This document shows, piece after piece, positions 28,046 to 36,306 of a stretch of DNA of 64,000 bases (the stretch's first letter is position 1; each line of letters starts with the position of its first letter). Below the pieces are notes generated by a model. The model was not told the origin of the DNA. It ran no database searches and saw only the letters and a program-made list of their open reading frames with translations. Origin of the DNA: an uncultured Clostridium sp. (GTDB lineage Bacteria; Bacillota; Clostridia; Lachnospirales; Lachnospiraceae); the NCBI GenBank assembly GCA_945917985.1, contig CAMEIH010000011.1, positions 1 through 64,000 of the forward strand, in the 5' to 3' direction. The translations under genes were made by a program, and so were the position numbers.

Positions 28046-28048
28046 ACC

Positions 28049-28333
28049 ATGTTAAAGATGAACCTTCAATTTTTCGCTCACAAAAAGGGTGTTGGTTCTA
28101 CCAAGAACGGTAGAGATTCCGAGTCCAAGAGATTAGGTGCGAAAAGAGCTGACGGACAATTCGTAAAAGCAGGAAACATTTTATACAGACAGCGTGGAAC
28201 AAAGATCCATCCCGGTGTTAACGTAGGTATCGGCGGAGATGACACATTGTTCGCATTAGTTGACGGTGTACTTAGATTCGAAAGAAAAGGAAGAGACAAG
28301 AAACAGGCTTCCGTATATCCTGTAGAGAAATAG
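28049..28333 (+). CDS. rpmA: 50S ribosomal protein L27 (precursor with cleavable N-terminal extension)
   Basis: 94-residue large-subunit protein whose mature N-terminus reaches the peptidyl transferase centre. The sequence begins with MLKMNLQFF before [15 protein letters not shown]. In Firmicutes this nonapeptide is removed by Prp, exposing the alanine. Both the precursor motif and the protease gene (immediately upstream) are present. AAGGAGGTG precedes the ATG. Confidence 0.98.
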   Translation: MLKMNLQFFAHKKGVGSTKNGRDSESKRLGAKRADGQFVKAGNILYRQRGTKIHPGVNVGIGGDDTLFALVDGVLRFERKGRDKKQASVYPVEK

Positions 28334-28344
28334 TACGATGAATC

Positions 28345-28383
28345 GGGCTTCAAACACTAATCGTTTGAAGCCCTCTTCTTTTA
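28345..28383 (+). terminator. Intrinsic terminator after rpmA
   Basis: A perfect 11-bp stem, GGGCTTCAAAC with GTTTGAAGCCC, has a 7-nt loop and is followed by a T-rich TCTTCTTTTATT. It ends about 20 nt before the obg start codon, leaving no room for a downstream promoter. Confidence 0.8.
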
Positions 28384-28402
28384 TTGATGAAAGGAATACA
28401 TT

Positions 28403-29698
28403 ATGTTTGCAGATAGAGCAAAGATATACGTTCGAAGCGGCAAAGGCGGTGACGGACATGTATCTTTCAGACGTGAAAAATTTGTTGCCAACGGCGGACC
28501 GGACGGAGGAGATGGCGGTAACGGCGGAAGTGTAATCCTTGAGGTAGATGAAGGGATGAATACGTTAAGCGATTACCGGCATGTCCGTAAGTATAAAGCA
28601 GAAGACGGCGAAGATGGCGGCAAGCGGAATTGTAAAGGAAAATCAGGTGCTGATCTGATCTTAAAAATGCCGGCAGGCACAGTAGTGAAAGAAGCGGAGA
28701 GCGGGAAAGTAATCACCGATCTCTCCGGAGATAACAAGCGCTTTCTTCTTTTGCAGGGAGGGCGCGGTGGAAATGGAAATCAACACTATGCCACAAGCAC
28801 CATGCAGGTGCCAAAGTACGCACAGCCGGGACAGCCTGCAAAAGAGCTTGAACTTCAGCTTGAGCTTAAAGTGATTGCCGATGTGGGCCTTGTTGGTTTC
28901 CCGAACGTGGGAAAATCCACCCTTCTGACCAAGGTGAGCAATGCAAGACCCCAGATTGCCAATTATCATTTCACCACAATCAATCCTCATCTTGGAGTGG
29001 TTGATCTTGACGATGCCAAAGGCTTTGTCATGGCAGACATTCCGGGCCTTATTGAGGGTGCTTCCGAAGGTGTTGGTCTTGGGTTTGAATTTCTTCGTCA
29101 CATTGAACGGACCAAGGTCATCATTCATATTGTGGATGCCGCATCTACGGAAGGAAGAGATCCCATTGCGGATATTTACGCCATTAATAAAGAGTTAAAA
29201 GCCTATAATCCCGAAATCGCAGCAAGGCCTCAGGTGATTGCAGCCAACAAAATTGACATGATTTTTGATGACGGTTCCGGAACGAATCCCGTGGAAGCTC
29301 TTAAGAAAGAGTTTGAACCTCAGGGCATTGCTGTTTATCCAATCTCTGCGATTAACGGTAAAGGAATCCGGGAATTACTTTATCATGTGAGAGAACTGCT
29401 TGATACCGTAGATGACAAACCCGTTGTCTTTGAACAGGAATTCTTCCCCGAATACATGATTTCCGGTTCTGATGAACCCTATACCGTAGTTTATGATGAA
29501 GAGGCAGACGAGTATGTAATTGAAGGTCCCCGTATCGAAAAAATGCTTGGTTATACAAACCTTGATTCCGAAAAGGGCTTCACTTTCTTCCAGAATTTCC
29601 TGAAGCAGAACGGAATTCTCGATGAACTGGAAACACTGGGAATCAAAGAAGGCGACACCGTCAGAATGTACGGTCTTTCCTTTGATTATTACAAGTAG
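28403..29698 (+). CDS. obg: GTPase Obg (CgtA)
   Basis: 431-residue essential GTPase acting in 50S assembly and the stress response. The N-terminal glycine-rich Obg fold (KGGDGHVSFRREKF, GGDGGNGGSVIL) is followed by the G domain with GFPNVGKSTLL (G1), DIPGLIEGA (G3) and NKID (G4). A C-terminal OCT domain (about 350-431) of the Gram-positive type completes it. AAAGGA precedes the ATG. It starts a run of ribosome and NAD genes (obg-yhbY-nadD-yqeK-rsfS). Confidence 0.97.
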   Translation: MFADRAKIYVRSGKGGDGHVSFRREKFVANGGPDGGDGGNGGSVILEVDEGMNTLSDYRHVRKYKAEDGEDGGKRNCKGKSGADLILKMPAGTVVKEAESGKVITDLSGDNKRFLLLQGGRGGNGNQHYATSTMQVPKYAQPGQPAKELELQLELKVIADVGLVGFPNVGKSTLLTKVSNARPQIANYHFTTINPHLGVVDLDDAKGFVMADIPGLIEGASEGVGLGFEFLRHIERTKVIIHIVDAASTEGRDPIADIYAINKELKAYNPEIAARPQVIAANKIDMIFDDGSGTNPVEALKKEFEPQGIAVYPISAINGKGIRELLYHVRELLDTVDDKPVVFEQEFFPEYMISGSDEPYTVVYDEEADEYVIEGPRIEKMLGYTNLDSEKGFTFFQNFLKQNGILDELETLGIKEGDTVRMYGLSFDYYK

Positions 29699-29710
29699 GA
29701 GGAAATACTT

Positions 29711-30001
29711 ATGACAAGCAAACAGCGCGCTTATTTAAAAGGTCTTGCAATGAATATCGAACCTGTATTTCAGATAGGGAAATCCGGTCTCACGCCCGAA
29801 GTTACAGAGGCTGTCAGTGAAGCTTTTAACACAAGAGAACTGATCAAACTGGCTGTCCTCAAAAACTGTATGGAGGATCCCCGGGAAATAGCTTCTGCGC
29901 TTTCAGAGCGTACCAAATCCCAGGTAGTACAGGTAATCGGAAAAAAAATAGTACTTTATAAGGAAAGCAAAGATCATAAAAAAATCAATCTTCCTTTATA
30001 A
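29711..30001 (+). CDS. yhbY: YhbY family RNA-binding (CRM domain) protein
   Basis: 96-residue CRM-domain protein associated with pre-50S particles. MTSKQRAYLKGLAMNIEPVFQIGKSGLT is the family opening, and the GKSG loop corresponds to the GxxG RNA-contact motif. The rest (LIKLAVLKN and VVQVIGKKIVLYK) fits the fold. AGGAGG lies 8 nt before the ATG. The obg-yhbY-nadD order is common in Firmicutes. Confidence 0.94.
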   Translation: MTSKQRAYLKGLAMNIEPVFQIGKSGLTPEVTEAVSEAFNTRELIKLAVLKNCMEDPREIASALSERTKSQVVQVIGKKIVLYKESKDHKKINLPL

Positions 30002-30031
30002 ACTTTATAAAGGAGAAAGAAGTGGATTCAT

Positions 30032-30649
30032 ATGATTCAGAAAAGCAAAGTCGGAATTATGGGTGGTACTTTCAATCCAATCCATAACGGACATCTTATC
30101 TTAGCGGAACATGCAAGAGAATACTGCAGGCTGGACGAGATTCTGTTTATGCCAAGTGGAAATTCCTATATGAAAGATTGTGAACAGATTCCGGATGGCG
30201 AAACCCGAATTTCCATGACAGCTCTGGCAATTGAAGATAATCCTTACTTTGTACTTTCTGCCATGGAAGTGGAACGAAAAGGACCAACCTATACCTGCGA
30301 AACTCTGGCAGAACTGAAAAAGCTTCATCCTGAAACAGAATATTACTTTATTGTTGGTACAGATAACCTTTTTTCTATTGAAACCTGGTGGAAACCGGAA
30401 GAAATCCTCGCCTGCTGCACGCTTATTGTTGCGGCAAGAGGTGCAAAAGATGAGAGCGCAATTCTCAATAAAGCAGCAGATTTAAAAGAGAAATATAATG
30501 CCCGAATCATCCTTCTTCCGGAAAGGAAATTCGATATATCCTCCACAGAAATCAGAGAAAAGATAAAAAGAGGAGAATCGGTCAGATATCTTTTACCCGA
30601 TAAAGTAATTACCTATATCGAGAAAAACAGGCTTTATAAAGAAAAATAA
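30032..30649 (+). CDS. nadD: Nicotinate-nucleotide adenylyltransferase (NadD)
   Basis: 205-residue nucleotidyltransferase that adenylates nicotinic acid mononucleotide in NAD synthesis. GIMGGTFNPIHNGHLILAE holds the HxGH motif, FIVGTDNLFSIETWWKPEEIL is the substrate-binding region, and FDISSTEIREKI is the ISSTxIR motif. The length is normal. The AAAGGAG ribosome site is unusually far (about 16 nt) from the ATG. The gene precedes yqeK, as in bacilli. Confidence 0.96.
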   Translation: MIQKSKVGIMGGTFNPIHNGHLILAEHAREYCRLDEILFMPSGNSYMKDCEQIPDGETRISMTALAIEDNPYFVLSAMEVERKGPTYTCETLAELKKLHPETEYYFIVGTDNLFSIETWWKPEEILACCTLIVAARGAKDESAILNKAADLKEKYNARIILLPERKFDISSTEIREKIKRGESVRYLLPDKVITYIEKNRLYKEK

Positions 30650-30687
30650 ACAGCATAAATATATGTGGATTATTGGGAGGCTTAATC

Positions 30688-31272
30688 TTGAAAACAGCAG
30701 ATTTGAAAAAAATCAGGAAATCCATGGAGAAAGAACTGGATGCCAAGCGATATGAGCATACCCTCGGTGTTGCCTACACAGCTGCAGCGCTGGCAATGTG
30801 TAATGATGTTGATCTGATCAAGGCTGAGACGGCAGGACTTCTTCATGACTGCGCCAAATGTTTCAGTGACGATAAGAAAATCTCTGTCTGCAGGAAAAAC
30901 AATATGGAAATTAATTCTGTGGAAAGCCGGAATCCTTATCTGCTTCATGCAAAAGCAGGTTACTGCATCGCAAAAAATAAATTTGATATTGAAGATCAGG
31001 ATATTCTAAATGCTATATTAAATCATACAACCGGAAGACCCGGGATGTCCACTCTTGAAAAGATCATATATATTGCTGACTATATCGAACCATCTAGAAA
31101 GCAGGCGCCCAATCTTTCTGAAGTTCGTAAATTGGCTTTTCAAAATCTTGATCAGGCACTTTTAAAGATACTTACCGACATTTTGAGTTATCTGGAGAGT
31201 GGCGGGGGAGAAATTGATCCTTTAACAAAAGAAACTTATGATTATTATGCAGATTTATTGGCGGAATGTTAA
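30688..31272 (+). CDS. yqeK: HD-domain hydrolase YqeK (Ap4A hydrolase family)
   Basis: 194-residue HD-domain metal phosphohydrolase. Family members cleave diadenosine tetraphosphate symmetrically. The metal site is visible as YEHTLGVAY and GLLHDCAKCF (the HD pair), NHTTGRPGMS, and YIADYIEPSRK. The start is moved from 30673 to the TTG at 30688 because GGGAGG at 30675-30680 is placed 7 nt before it and would lie inside the longer frame. It is 38 nt after nadD and 11 nt before rsfS. Confidence 0.92.
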   Translation: MKTADLKKIRKSMEKELDAKRYEHTLGVAYTAAALAMCNDVDLIKAETAGLLHDCAKCFSDDKKISVCRKNNMEINSVESRNPYLLHAKAGYCIAKNKFDIEDQDILNAILNHTTGRPGMSTLEKIIYIADYIEPSRKQAPNLSEVRKLAFQNLDQALLKILTDILSYLESGGGEIDPLTKETYDYYADLLAEC

Positions 31273-31283
31273 GGAGGTAAATC

Positions 31284-31652
31284 ATGACAGACAATAAAAC
31301 AAAGGATTTTGCAGTCCTTGCAGTAGAGGCACTGGAGGACAAAAAAGCAGAAGATATCACGATCATTGACATCAGTGAAGTGTCTGTGATCGCAGATTAC
31401 TTTATTATTGCAGGCGGTAATAACAAAAGTCAGATACAGGCTTTAAGTGATGCTGTGGATGAAAAGCTCGGCCGTGCCGGTCTTCCCCTAAAACAGATAG
31501 AAGGATACAATAACGCCAACTGGATTCTGCTTGACTTTGGCGATATTATCGTTCATATTTTCGATAAGGAAAATCGTCTTTTCTATGATCTGGAAAGAAT
31601 ATGGTGCGATGGCAAAAAAATAGAATTAAATGATCTGAAAAATACACTGTAA
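31284..31652 (+). CDS. rsfS: Ribosomal silencing factor RsfS
   Basis: 122-residue protein that binds L14 and blocks subunit joining in nutrient limitation. Conserved parts are DITIIDISEVSVIADYFIIAGGNN, IEGYNNANWILLDFGDIIVHIF and FYDLERIW. AAGGAGG lies 7 nt before the ATG. It ends the obg-to-rsfS series and is followed by a long bidirectional terminator. Confidence 0.96.
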   Translation: MTDNKTKDFAVLAVEALEDKKAEDITIIDISEVSVIADYFIIAGGNNKSQIQALSDAVDEKLGRAGLPLKQIEGYNNANWILLDFGDIIVHIFDKENRLFYDLERIWCDGKKIELNDLKNTL

Positions 31653-31670
31653 GAACATATACAGATACCA

Positions 31671-31720
31671 AAAAAGTAAGACGCACGGGAAACAGTAACG
31701 TGCGTCTTACTTTTTATTTT
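31671..31720. terminator. Bidirectional terminator between rsfS and the DUF378 gene
   Basis: A 17-bp stem (AAAAAGTAAGACGCACG paired with CGTGCGTCTTACTTTTT) has an 11-nt loop. It carries U runs in both directions and serves the convergent rsfS (plus) and DUF378 (minus) transcripts. Confidence 0.92.
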
Positions 31721-31726
31721 GTTTTG

Positions 31727-31954
31727 TTATCTGACTTCCTGGTGACTTCTTTCAGGACCGCCTACGTAAAGATAAAAGGAAAGCAGATACAGTCCGCTGA
31801 TGCCGACTAAGGCATAAATAACTCTTGAAATCCAGGACATATTACCGAAAATCAAGGCGACAAGATCGAAGGAAAAAAATCCGATCAGTCCCCAGTTTAC
31901 GGCACCAATGATCGCTAAAGTAAGAGCGATGCAGTCTAAGACTTTATTATTCAT
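31727..31954 (-). CDS. DUF378 domain-containing small membrane protein
   Basis: 75-residue protein with two hydrophobic helices. The N-terminal LDCIALTLAIIGAVNWGLIGFF and the following VALIF and ISRVIYALVGISGLYLL match DUF378, a widespread family of unknown function. The start is set at 31954: the ORF-track ATG at 31969 overlaps the Shine-Dalgarno GGAGGT of the internal ATG and gives five unrelated extra residues. It is monocistronic between a bidirectional terminator and lexA. Confidence 0.85.
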   Translation of the reverse strand: MNNKVLDCIALTLAIIGAVNWGLIGFFSFDLVALIFGNMSWISRVIYALVGISGLYLLSFYLYVGGPERSHQEVR

Positions 31955-32032
31955 ATTTTTTACCTCCATTCATTTACAGCCTCAATCATATTGTGCCACG
32001 AACAGAGGAAAATAGACATCCAGATTATGGTA

Positions 32033-32650
32033 TTAATGAAAAATTCTAAAAACGCCAAATACTTTTCCTAAAATACGGCAATCATTAACAATGATGGGAT
32101 CCATTGAATCATTCTCAGGTTGAAGCCTGATATGTCCGTCTTCTTTATAATATGTTTTTACTGTAGCTGAATCATCAATCAATGCAACCACGATTTCACC
32201 GTTCCTGGCAGTATTGCAGGAATTCACAAACAACTGATCTCCGCTGAAAATACCGGCATTGATCATGGAATCACCCTTCACATTTAAGATAAAGGATTCA
32301 CCCTGAGGAACATACTCGGCAGGAACAGGAAAGTAACTCTCAATATTTTCCTCTGCAAGAATAGGCTGACCTGCAGCGACCTGTCCGACAACCGGAAGAC
32401 TTACCATCTCTGTACGCACCATTTGGAAATTATCATCACAGATTTCAATGGCACGGGGCTTGGTAGGATCTCGTCTGATATAACCGTTCTTTTCAAGTGT
32501 TTCCAAATGAGAATGAACAGAAGAAGTAGATTTCAGATTGACAGCCTCACAAATTTCACGAACTGCCGGCGGATAGCCTCTTTTTAAAATCTCATCTTTA
32601 ATATAATCAAGTATTTCCTGTTGTTTTGCAGTAATTTTACCGTATGCCAT
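32033..32650 (-). CDS. lexA: LexA repressor
   Basis: 205-residue SOS repressor. The winged helix-turn-helix domain lies at residues 1-70 ([23 protein letters not shown]). The self-cleavage site is Ala93-Gly94 in QVAAGQP, and the latent peptidase dyad is Ser128 (KGDSM) and Lys165 (ATVKTYY). RecA-DNA filaments trigger cleavage and derepression. GGGAGG lies before the ATG. It is divergent from the LysM/YneA-like gene, and LexA-type boxes fill the shared regulatory region, indicating autoregulation. Confidence 0.97.
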   Translation of the reverse strand: MAYGKITAKQQEILDYIKDEILKRGYPPAVREICEAVNLKSTSSVHSHLETLEKNGYIRRDPTKPRAIEICDDNFQMVRTEMVSLPVVGQVAAGQPILAEENIESYFPVPAEYVPQGESFILNVKGDSMINAGIFSGDQLFVNSCNTARNGEIVVALIDDSATVKTYYKEDGHIRLQPENDSMDPIIVNDCRILGKVFGVFRIFH

Positions 32651-32692
32651 ATGAATCCTCCCTTTTTCTTTGCTGTTAAATTCTTTAAATAA

Positions 32693-32721
32693 AGTATATC
32701 ATAGTATTTTTTCAAAAGCAA
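32693..32721 (-). promoter_or_regulatory. Candidate lexA promoter
   Basis: Reading on the minus strand, TTGCTT and TATACT are separated by 17 nt, about 43 nt upstream of the lexA start. A degenerate LexA-like box (AAACATATATTC, 32720-32731) overlaps the -35. The -35 match is weak, so the call is moderate. Confidence 0.5.
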
Positions 32722-32732
32722 ACATATATTCC

Positions 32733-32744
32733 AAATATTTGTTC
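32733..32744. promoter_or_regulatory. Degenerate LexA box, distal
   Basis: AAATATTTGTTC matches one perfect half-site (GTTC) of the Firmicutes box GAACN4GTTC, with two mismatches in the other half. It lies between the lexA and LysM-gene promoters. Confidence 0.35.
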
Positions 32745-32764
32745 GATTTTTTCGCAAATTATGC

Positions 32765-32793
32765 TTGACACCAGAATGCATGTTCGATATAAT
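32765..32793 (+). promoter_or_regulatory. Consensus promoter of the SOS-controlled LysM gene
   Basis: TTGACA (32765-32770) and TATAAT (32788-32793) are separated by 17 nt, a perfect sigma-A consensus. A LexA-type box fills most of the spacer, so bound LexA would exclude RNA polymerase. Confidence 0.9.
32774..32785. promoter_or_regulatory. LexA box inside the promoter spacer
   Basis: GAATGCATGTTC differs by one base from GAACN4GTTC. It is embedded between the -35 and -10 of the LysM gene promoter. Confidence 0.75.
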
Positions 32794-32804
32794 TTGATCA
32801 TAAG

Positions 32805-32816
32805 GAACATCTGTTC
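32805..32816. promoter_or_regulatory. Perfect LexA box downstream of the -10
   Basis: GAACATCTGTTC is an exact match to GAACN4GTTC. It is placed about 6-17 nt after the expected transcription start of the LysM gene. Confidence 0.85.
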
Positions 32817-32817
32817 G

Positions 32818-32829
32818 CAACAAGTGTTC
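32818..32829. promoter_or_regulatory. Third LexA-like box, near the ribosome site
   Basis: CAACAAGTGTTC has one mismatch to GAACN4GTTC. It immediately follows the perfect box and ends just before the TGGAGGT ribosome site. Confidence 0.6.
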
Positions 32830-32849
32830 GTTTTATGGAGGTATTTCAG

Positions 32850-33221
32850 ATGAATAACCAGATCAGTGAACGCAGGATCAGAAATAATAAATTAAAAAGA
32901 AGGCGTCAGATGCATCGTAATATCTGTTTAACCATTATGACTTTTGTTTTAATCGCCAGCTTTTCCATTTTGTTTTGCAGCTTCGGTTCCAAGGCTCAAT
33001 CAAACAAGGAAGAGGTATCCTATAAATATTACAAAAGCATTGCGGTAGGCGCAGGAGATACCCTTTGGGATTATGCTGAATTATATGCCGATGAAAATTA
33101 TTATGATACCTATAATAGCTATATCAAAGAAGTAAAGGATATCAATCATCTGGAAAATGACAATATCGTTTATGGGCAGTATATTATTATTCCCTATTAC
33201 AGCAATGAATTTGTAGGCTGA
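32850..33221 (+). CDS. LysM-domain SOS cell-division suppressor (YneA-like)
   Basis: 123-residue protein with a basic N-terminus, one membrane helix at about residues 25-48 and an extracytoplasmic LysM domain (AVGAGDTLWDYAELY to DNIVYGQYIIIPYY). This architecture, the divergent position next to lexA and the LexA boxes in its promoter match YneA of bacilli, which delays septation after DNA damage. Sequence identity to YneA itself cannot be judged here, so the gene symbol is left empty. The start is the ATG at 32850, with GGAGGT 8 nt upstream; the track ATG at 32835 overlaps that ribosome site. The division-arrest function is inference from context. Confidence 0.82.
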   Translation: MNNQISERRIRNNKLKRRRQMHRNICLTIMTFVLIASFSILFCSFGSKAQSNKEEVSYKYYKSIAVGAGDTLWDYAELYADENYYDTYNSYIKEVKDINHLENDNIVYGQYIIIPYYSNEFVG

Positions 33222-33247
33222 TCTGCAAGTGATGTTCTATGGGATGC

Positions 33248-33285
33248 GGGCTGTATCACACTAGTAATGTTACATTCTACGGCCC
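33248..33285. other. Hairpin between the convergent LysM and Xer genes
   Basis: GGGCTGTA pairs with TACGGCCC (one G-U pair), enclosing a 22-nt loop that itself contains the small repeat GTAATGTTAC. There is no U run on either strand, so it is a weak candidate for a bidirectional terminator. Confidence 0.35.
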
Positions 33286-33298
33286 TATAAGGCTTATA

Positions 33299-34354
33299 TT
33301 ACAGCTTTTCGCGTAGCCTTACTGCTTTAGCCGCCTGTCGTTTTCTATAATCCTCTTGGGTCGCATAATGCTTTCTGGTAGTGTTTACATCTTTATGTCC
33401 TAATACATCGGCTACCAGATAGATATCCCCGGTTTCCTGGTAGAGCGATGTGCCATAAGTACTTCTTAATTTATGAGGAGTTATTTTTTTCAGGCTGGTA
33501 ACCGTCGCTGCATATTTTTTTACGAGATTTTCAACAGCCCGAACTGTGATTCTTCGATTCTGAAGAGAGAGAAACAATGCATTTTCATGTCCTTCAAGCG
33601 GAATCATGTGATATCTTTTCTCCAGATAATCATGCAAAGCATCTGCAACCTCATCTCCAAAGTACACAACCGTTTCATATCCGCCTTTTCGACGTATTTT
33701 TATTCCATTGTTATTAAAATCCACATCATTGATATCAAGCCCTACACATTCTGATACCCGAATACCTGTGCCAAGTAGAAGAGTAACCAACGCCACATCT
33801 CTTATTTTTGTTTTTTCATGGTAGCGAAGCTGGCTTTTGGTCAGTTTTGTTCCATCCTCCACCTGATCAAGCAAAATGGCTACTTCATCGATATCCAGCT
33901 TTACAATTTCCTTTTCGTGCTGCTTGGGAAGCGGCACAAGAGCAGCAGGATTTGTTTTAATCTGCTCAGATTGGAAAAAAAAGTTATAAAAACTTTTTAA
34001 CGCAGATAATTTTCTTTTTTTCCCTCTTTCATCATTTGTATATTGCTTTCCATCTTTTTCATATAAAGATATATAATCCATATATTCTTCTATATCTTCA
34101 CGAGTAATTTGATCTAACAGTGTTATTGGAAATTTGGGGATTTCCATTGCAGAACAGATACTGTTTTTGGCATGTAGAAATTCAAAGAAAACACGCAGGT
34201 CATATGCATAAGCTAATCTTGTCCTTGATGATGTATATTCCTGAATTCCCCTGAAAAACTGTTTGCAAAAGGACGGAAGAGTGTCAAGAACCTCTCTCAT
34301 ACGCATGGTATTGATATTATTTTGTTCATCATGATAGTTCTTACTGTTTTCCAA
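33299..34354 (-). CDS. Tyrosine recombinase, Xer type (XerS-like)
   Basis: 351-residue tyrosine recombinase. The N-terminal SAM-like core-binding domain covers residues 1-145. The catalytic residues are Arg in GTGIRVSE (199), Lys in RRKGG (223), His-x-x-Arg in PHKLRSTYG (294/297), His in LGHKDVNTT (320) and Tyr in HYA (330). Length and layout resemble the single-recombinase XerS of streptococci, which resolves chromosome dimers. No phage or transposon genes are nearby, which argues against an element integrase. The start is set at TTG 34354, 6 nt after GAGGTG; the track GTG at 34363 overlaps that site. It could also be one of two Xer proteins. Confidence 0.85.
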   Translation of the reverse strand: MENSKNYHDEQNNINTMRMREVLDTLPSFCKQFFRGIQEYTSSRTRLAYAYDLRVFFEFLHAKNSICSAMEIPKFPITLLDQITREDIEEYMDYISLYEKDGKQYTNDERGKKRKLSALKSFYNFFFQSEQIKTNPAALVPLPKQHEKEIVKLDIDEVAILLDQVEDGTKLTKSQLRYHEKTKIRDVALVTLLLGTGIRVSECVGLDINDVDFNNNGIKIRRKGGYETVVYFGDEVADALHDYLEKRYHMIPLEGHENALFLSLQNRRITVRAVENLVKKYAATVTSLKKITPHKLRSTYGTSLYQETGDIYLVADVLGHKDVNTTRKHYATQEDYRKRQAAKAVRLREKL

Positions 34355-34386
34355 TGATATCACCTCATAAATTTATCTATTAATTC

Positions 34387-34434
34387 TACCATATTTCGGG
34401 AATAATCCATAGTATATTTCTTCAAAAAATGGTA
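34387..34434. repeat. Imperfect inverted repeat upstream of the Xer gene
   Basis: TACCATATTTCGGGAAT and the reverse complement of the right arm (TACCATTTTTTGAAGAA) agree at about 11 of 17 positions, separated by about 14 nt. It occupies the AT-rich gap between the divergent Xer and AI-2E transporter genes. It might be a recombinase binding site, an operator or chance. Confidence 0.3.
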
Positions 34435-34492
34435 TACTTGATTTTACAGAATAATATCTGTGTGATCTTATATAGGACAGGTGATTATATTT

Positions 34493-35827
34493 ATGAAAAT
34501 AAACATCGACAAAAAACATATAAGTCTTGGTATTACATCCTTCCTTGTAGTTGCCTCCTCAATTTGCTTTTATTATCTCTTATTTCATGGGGATCGCTTT
34601 CTCGGAAAGATCAATGCCATCCTTGTCATTGCAAGTCCTGTTATCTATGGAATTATCTTTGCCTATTTATTAACTCCTATTGTAAACTCTATAGAAAAGA
34701 AATTGTTAATACCTTTATTTACGAAATCCTCGGAAATAAACAGCAAAAAGAAGAAGTGGATGCGTTTTCTTTCTGTCCTTATGACAGTGATTATTGTAAT
34801 TCTTTTTATATACGGTTTCTTTTCCATACTGATTCCCAATGTGATTTCCAGTGTTAAAAGCATTTCATTTGCTTTTCCTATATATGTAAACAATCTGATG
34901 CATTTTGCAGACAAATATTTTGAAGCAAACCCTGATATAGAAGCACTTTTTAATCAGCTTGTCAGCACTTATTCCGTAGAAATCGATAAGTACTTGAATA
35001 ACACAATTATTCCGCAAATGGAATCTTTGCTCAAAACAGTGTCTCTTAGTCTGATCAGTGTATTGAAAGCAATGTGGAATCTTATTATCGGACTAATTAT
35101 TTCCATTTATGTACTTTGCAGCAAAGAAATCTTTGCCGGACAATCAAAAAAGATTATTTATGCAATTTTTTCCACAAAAACAGCAAATAGTCTGATCAAA
35201 GATTTCAGATTTATCAGCGATACCTTTATCGGATTTATCAGTGGAAAGATAGTAGATTCCATAATCATCGGAATCATCTGCTTTATCGGAACAAGCCTTT
35301 TGAAAATTCCTTATGCTTTGCTGGTCAGCGTTATTGTTGGTATTACGAATATCATTCCTTTTTTTGGACCATATCTCGGCGCAATACCAAGTGCAATTCT
35401 GATTTTAATGATCAATCCGATAAAATGTATCACCTTTATTATTTTCATTCTAATTTTACAACAGGTGGACGGTAACTTTATCGGGCCCAAGATTCTTGGA
35501 CAGTCTACCGGATTATCCGGTTTCTGGGTTATTTTCTCCATTACCATCTTTGGTGGTTTGTTTGGTTTTCTTGGAATGATCATCGGTGTTCCGTTTTTTG
35601 CCGTTGTTTATGCAATGACAAGACGTATCATCGATCGTATGTTGAAGAAACGGAATCTTCCGATATCTACGTCAGAATATATGAATCTGGATCATATAGA
35701 TGTAAACAGTGAAAATGCATTTATTGAAAAAAATAACAATGAAACAAAACGTTTCTTTAAAATATCATTTAGGAAAAAACCTTCTCAGCAAGAGAACGAG
35801 TCGAAAAATAATTCAGAAGGAGAGTAG
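34493..35827 (+). CDS. AI-2E family transporter (UPF0118/PerM)
   Basis: 444-residue polytopic membrane protein with about eight hydrophobic segments. The family signature is the stretch near [13 protein letters not shown] and the [18 protein letters not shown] region. Members are described as autoinducer-2 exporters or Na+/H+ antiporters; the substrate here is unknown. The C-terminal 60 residues are hydrophilic and Lys/Asn/Glu-rich. The start is ATG 34493, about 8 nt after AGGTGA, in place of the track GTG at 34481, which lies inside that site. It is followed by dtd after 8 nt. Confidence 0.88.
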   Translation: MKINIDKKHISLGITSFLVVASSICFYYLLFHGDRFLGKINAILVIASPVIYGIIFAYLLTPIVNSIEKKLLIPLFTKSSEINSKKKKWMRFLSVLMTVIIVILFIYGFFSILIPNVISSVKSISFAFPIYVNNLMHFADKYFEANPDIEALFNQLVSTYSVEIDKYLNNTIIPQMESLLKTVSLSLISVLKAMWNLIIGLIISIYVLCSKEIFAGQSKKIIYAIFSTKTANSLIKDFRFISDTFIGFISGKIVDSIIIGIICFIGTSLLKIPYALLVSVIVGITNIIPFFGPYLGAIPSAILILMINPIKCITFIIFILILQQVDGNFIGPKILGQSTGLSGFWVIFSITIFGGLFGFLGMIIGVPFFAVVYAMTRRIIDRMLKKRNLPISTSEYMNLDHIDVNSENAFIEKNNNETKRFFKISFRKKPSQQENESKNNSEGE

Positions 35828-35835
35828 CAGTATCT

Positions 35836-36288
35836 ATGAAATTTATTGTCCAACGTGTGTCTGAAGCTAATGTATGTGTAGATAATCAAATAATCGGAGA
35901 AATCAAAAAAGGATTTCTGGTTTTAGTCGGTGTCAGCAATACTGACACAAAAGAAACTGCAGATAAGATGGTAAGTAAACTGATTCATTTACGTATTTTT
36001 GAAGATTCTGACGGAAAAACAAATCTTGATATCAAAAGTGTAAACGGCGAATTGTTAATTATTTCACAATTTACTTTATATGCAGATTGCAAACATGGAA
36101 ACCGACCTTCCTTTATTAATGCAGGTAATCCGGAGCTTGCAAATGAGTTATATGTGTATATCATCAACAAATGTAAAGAAGAAGTTCCGGTTGTTCAGAA
36201 CGGAGAATTTGGTGCACATATGAAGGTTTCCCTTATCAATGACGGACCTTTTACTATAGTTCTTGATTCCGATGAAATTATCAAATGA
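35836..36288 (+). CDS. dtd: D-aminoacyl-tRNA deacylase (Dtd)
   Basis: 150-residue proofreading enzyme that hydrolyses D-amino acids (and glycine mischarged on tRNA-Ala) from tRNA. The active-site motifs SQFTLYAD and NDGPFTI are both visible, and the N-terminal [13 protein letters not shown] is typical. AAGGAGAG overlaps the end of the upstream transporter gene, suggesting coupling. Confidence 0.96.
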   Translation: MKFIVQRVSEANVCVDNQIIGEIKKGFLVLVGVSNTDTKETADKMVSKLIHLRIFEDSDGKTNLDIKSVNGELLIISQFTLYADCKHGNRPSFINAGNPELANELYVYIINKCKEEVPVVQNGEFGAHMKVSLINDGPFTIVLDSDEIIK

Positions 36289-36306
36289 TAAGAGGCATTA
36301 TAAATT

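Noticed and set aside
33299-34354. Phage or transposon integrase
   Set aside because: There are no phage or transposition genes, attachment repeats or composition shift nearby; the layout is Xer-like beside lexA.
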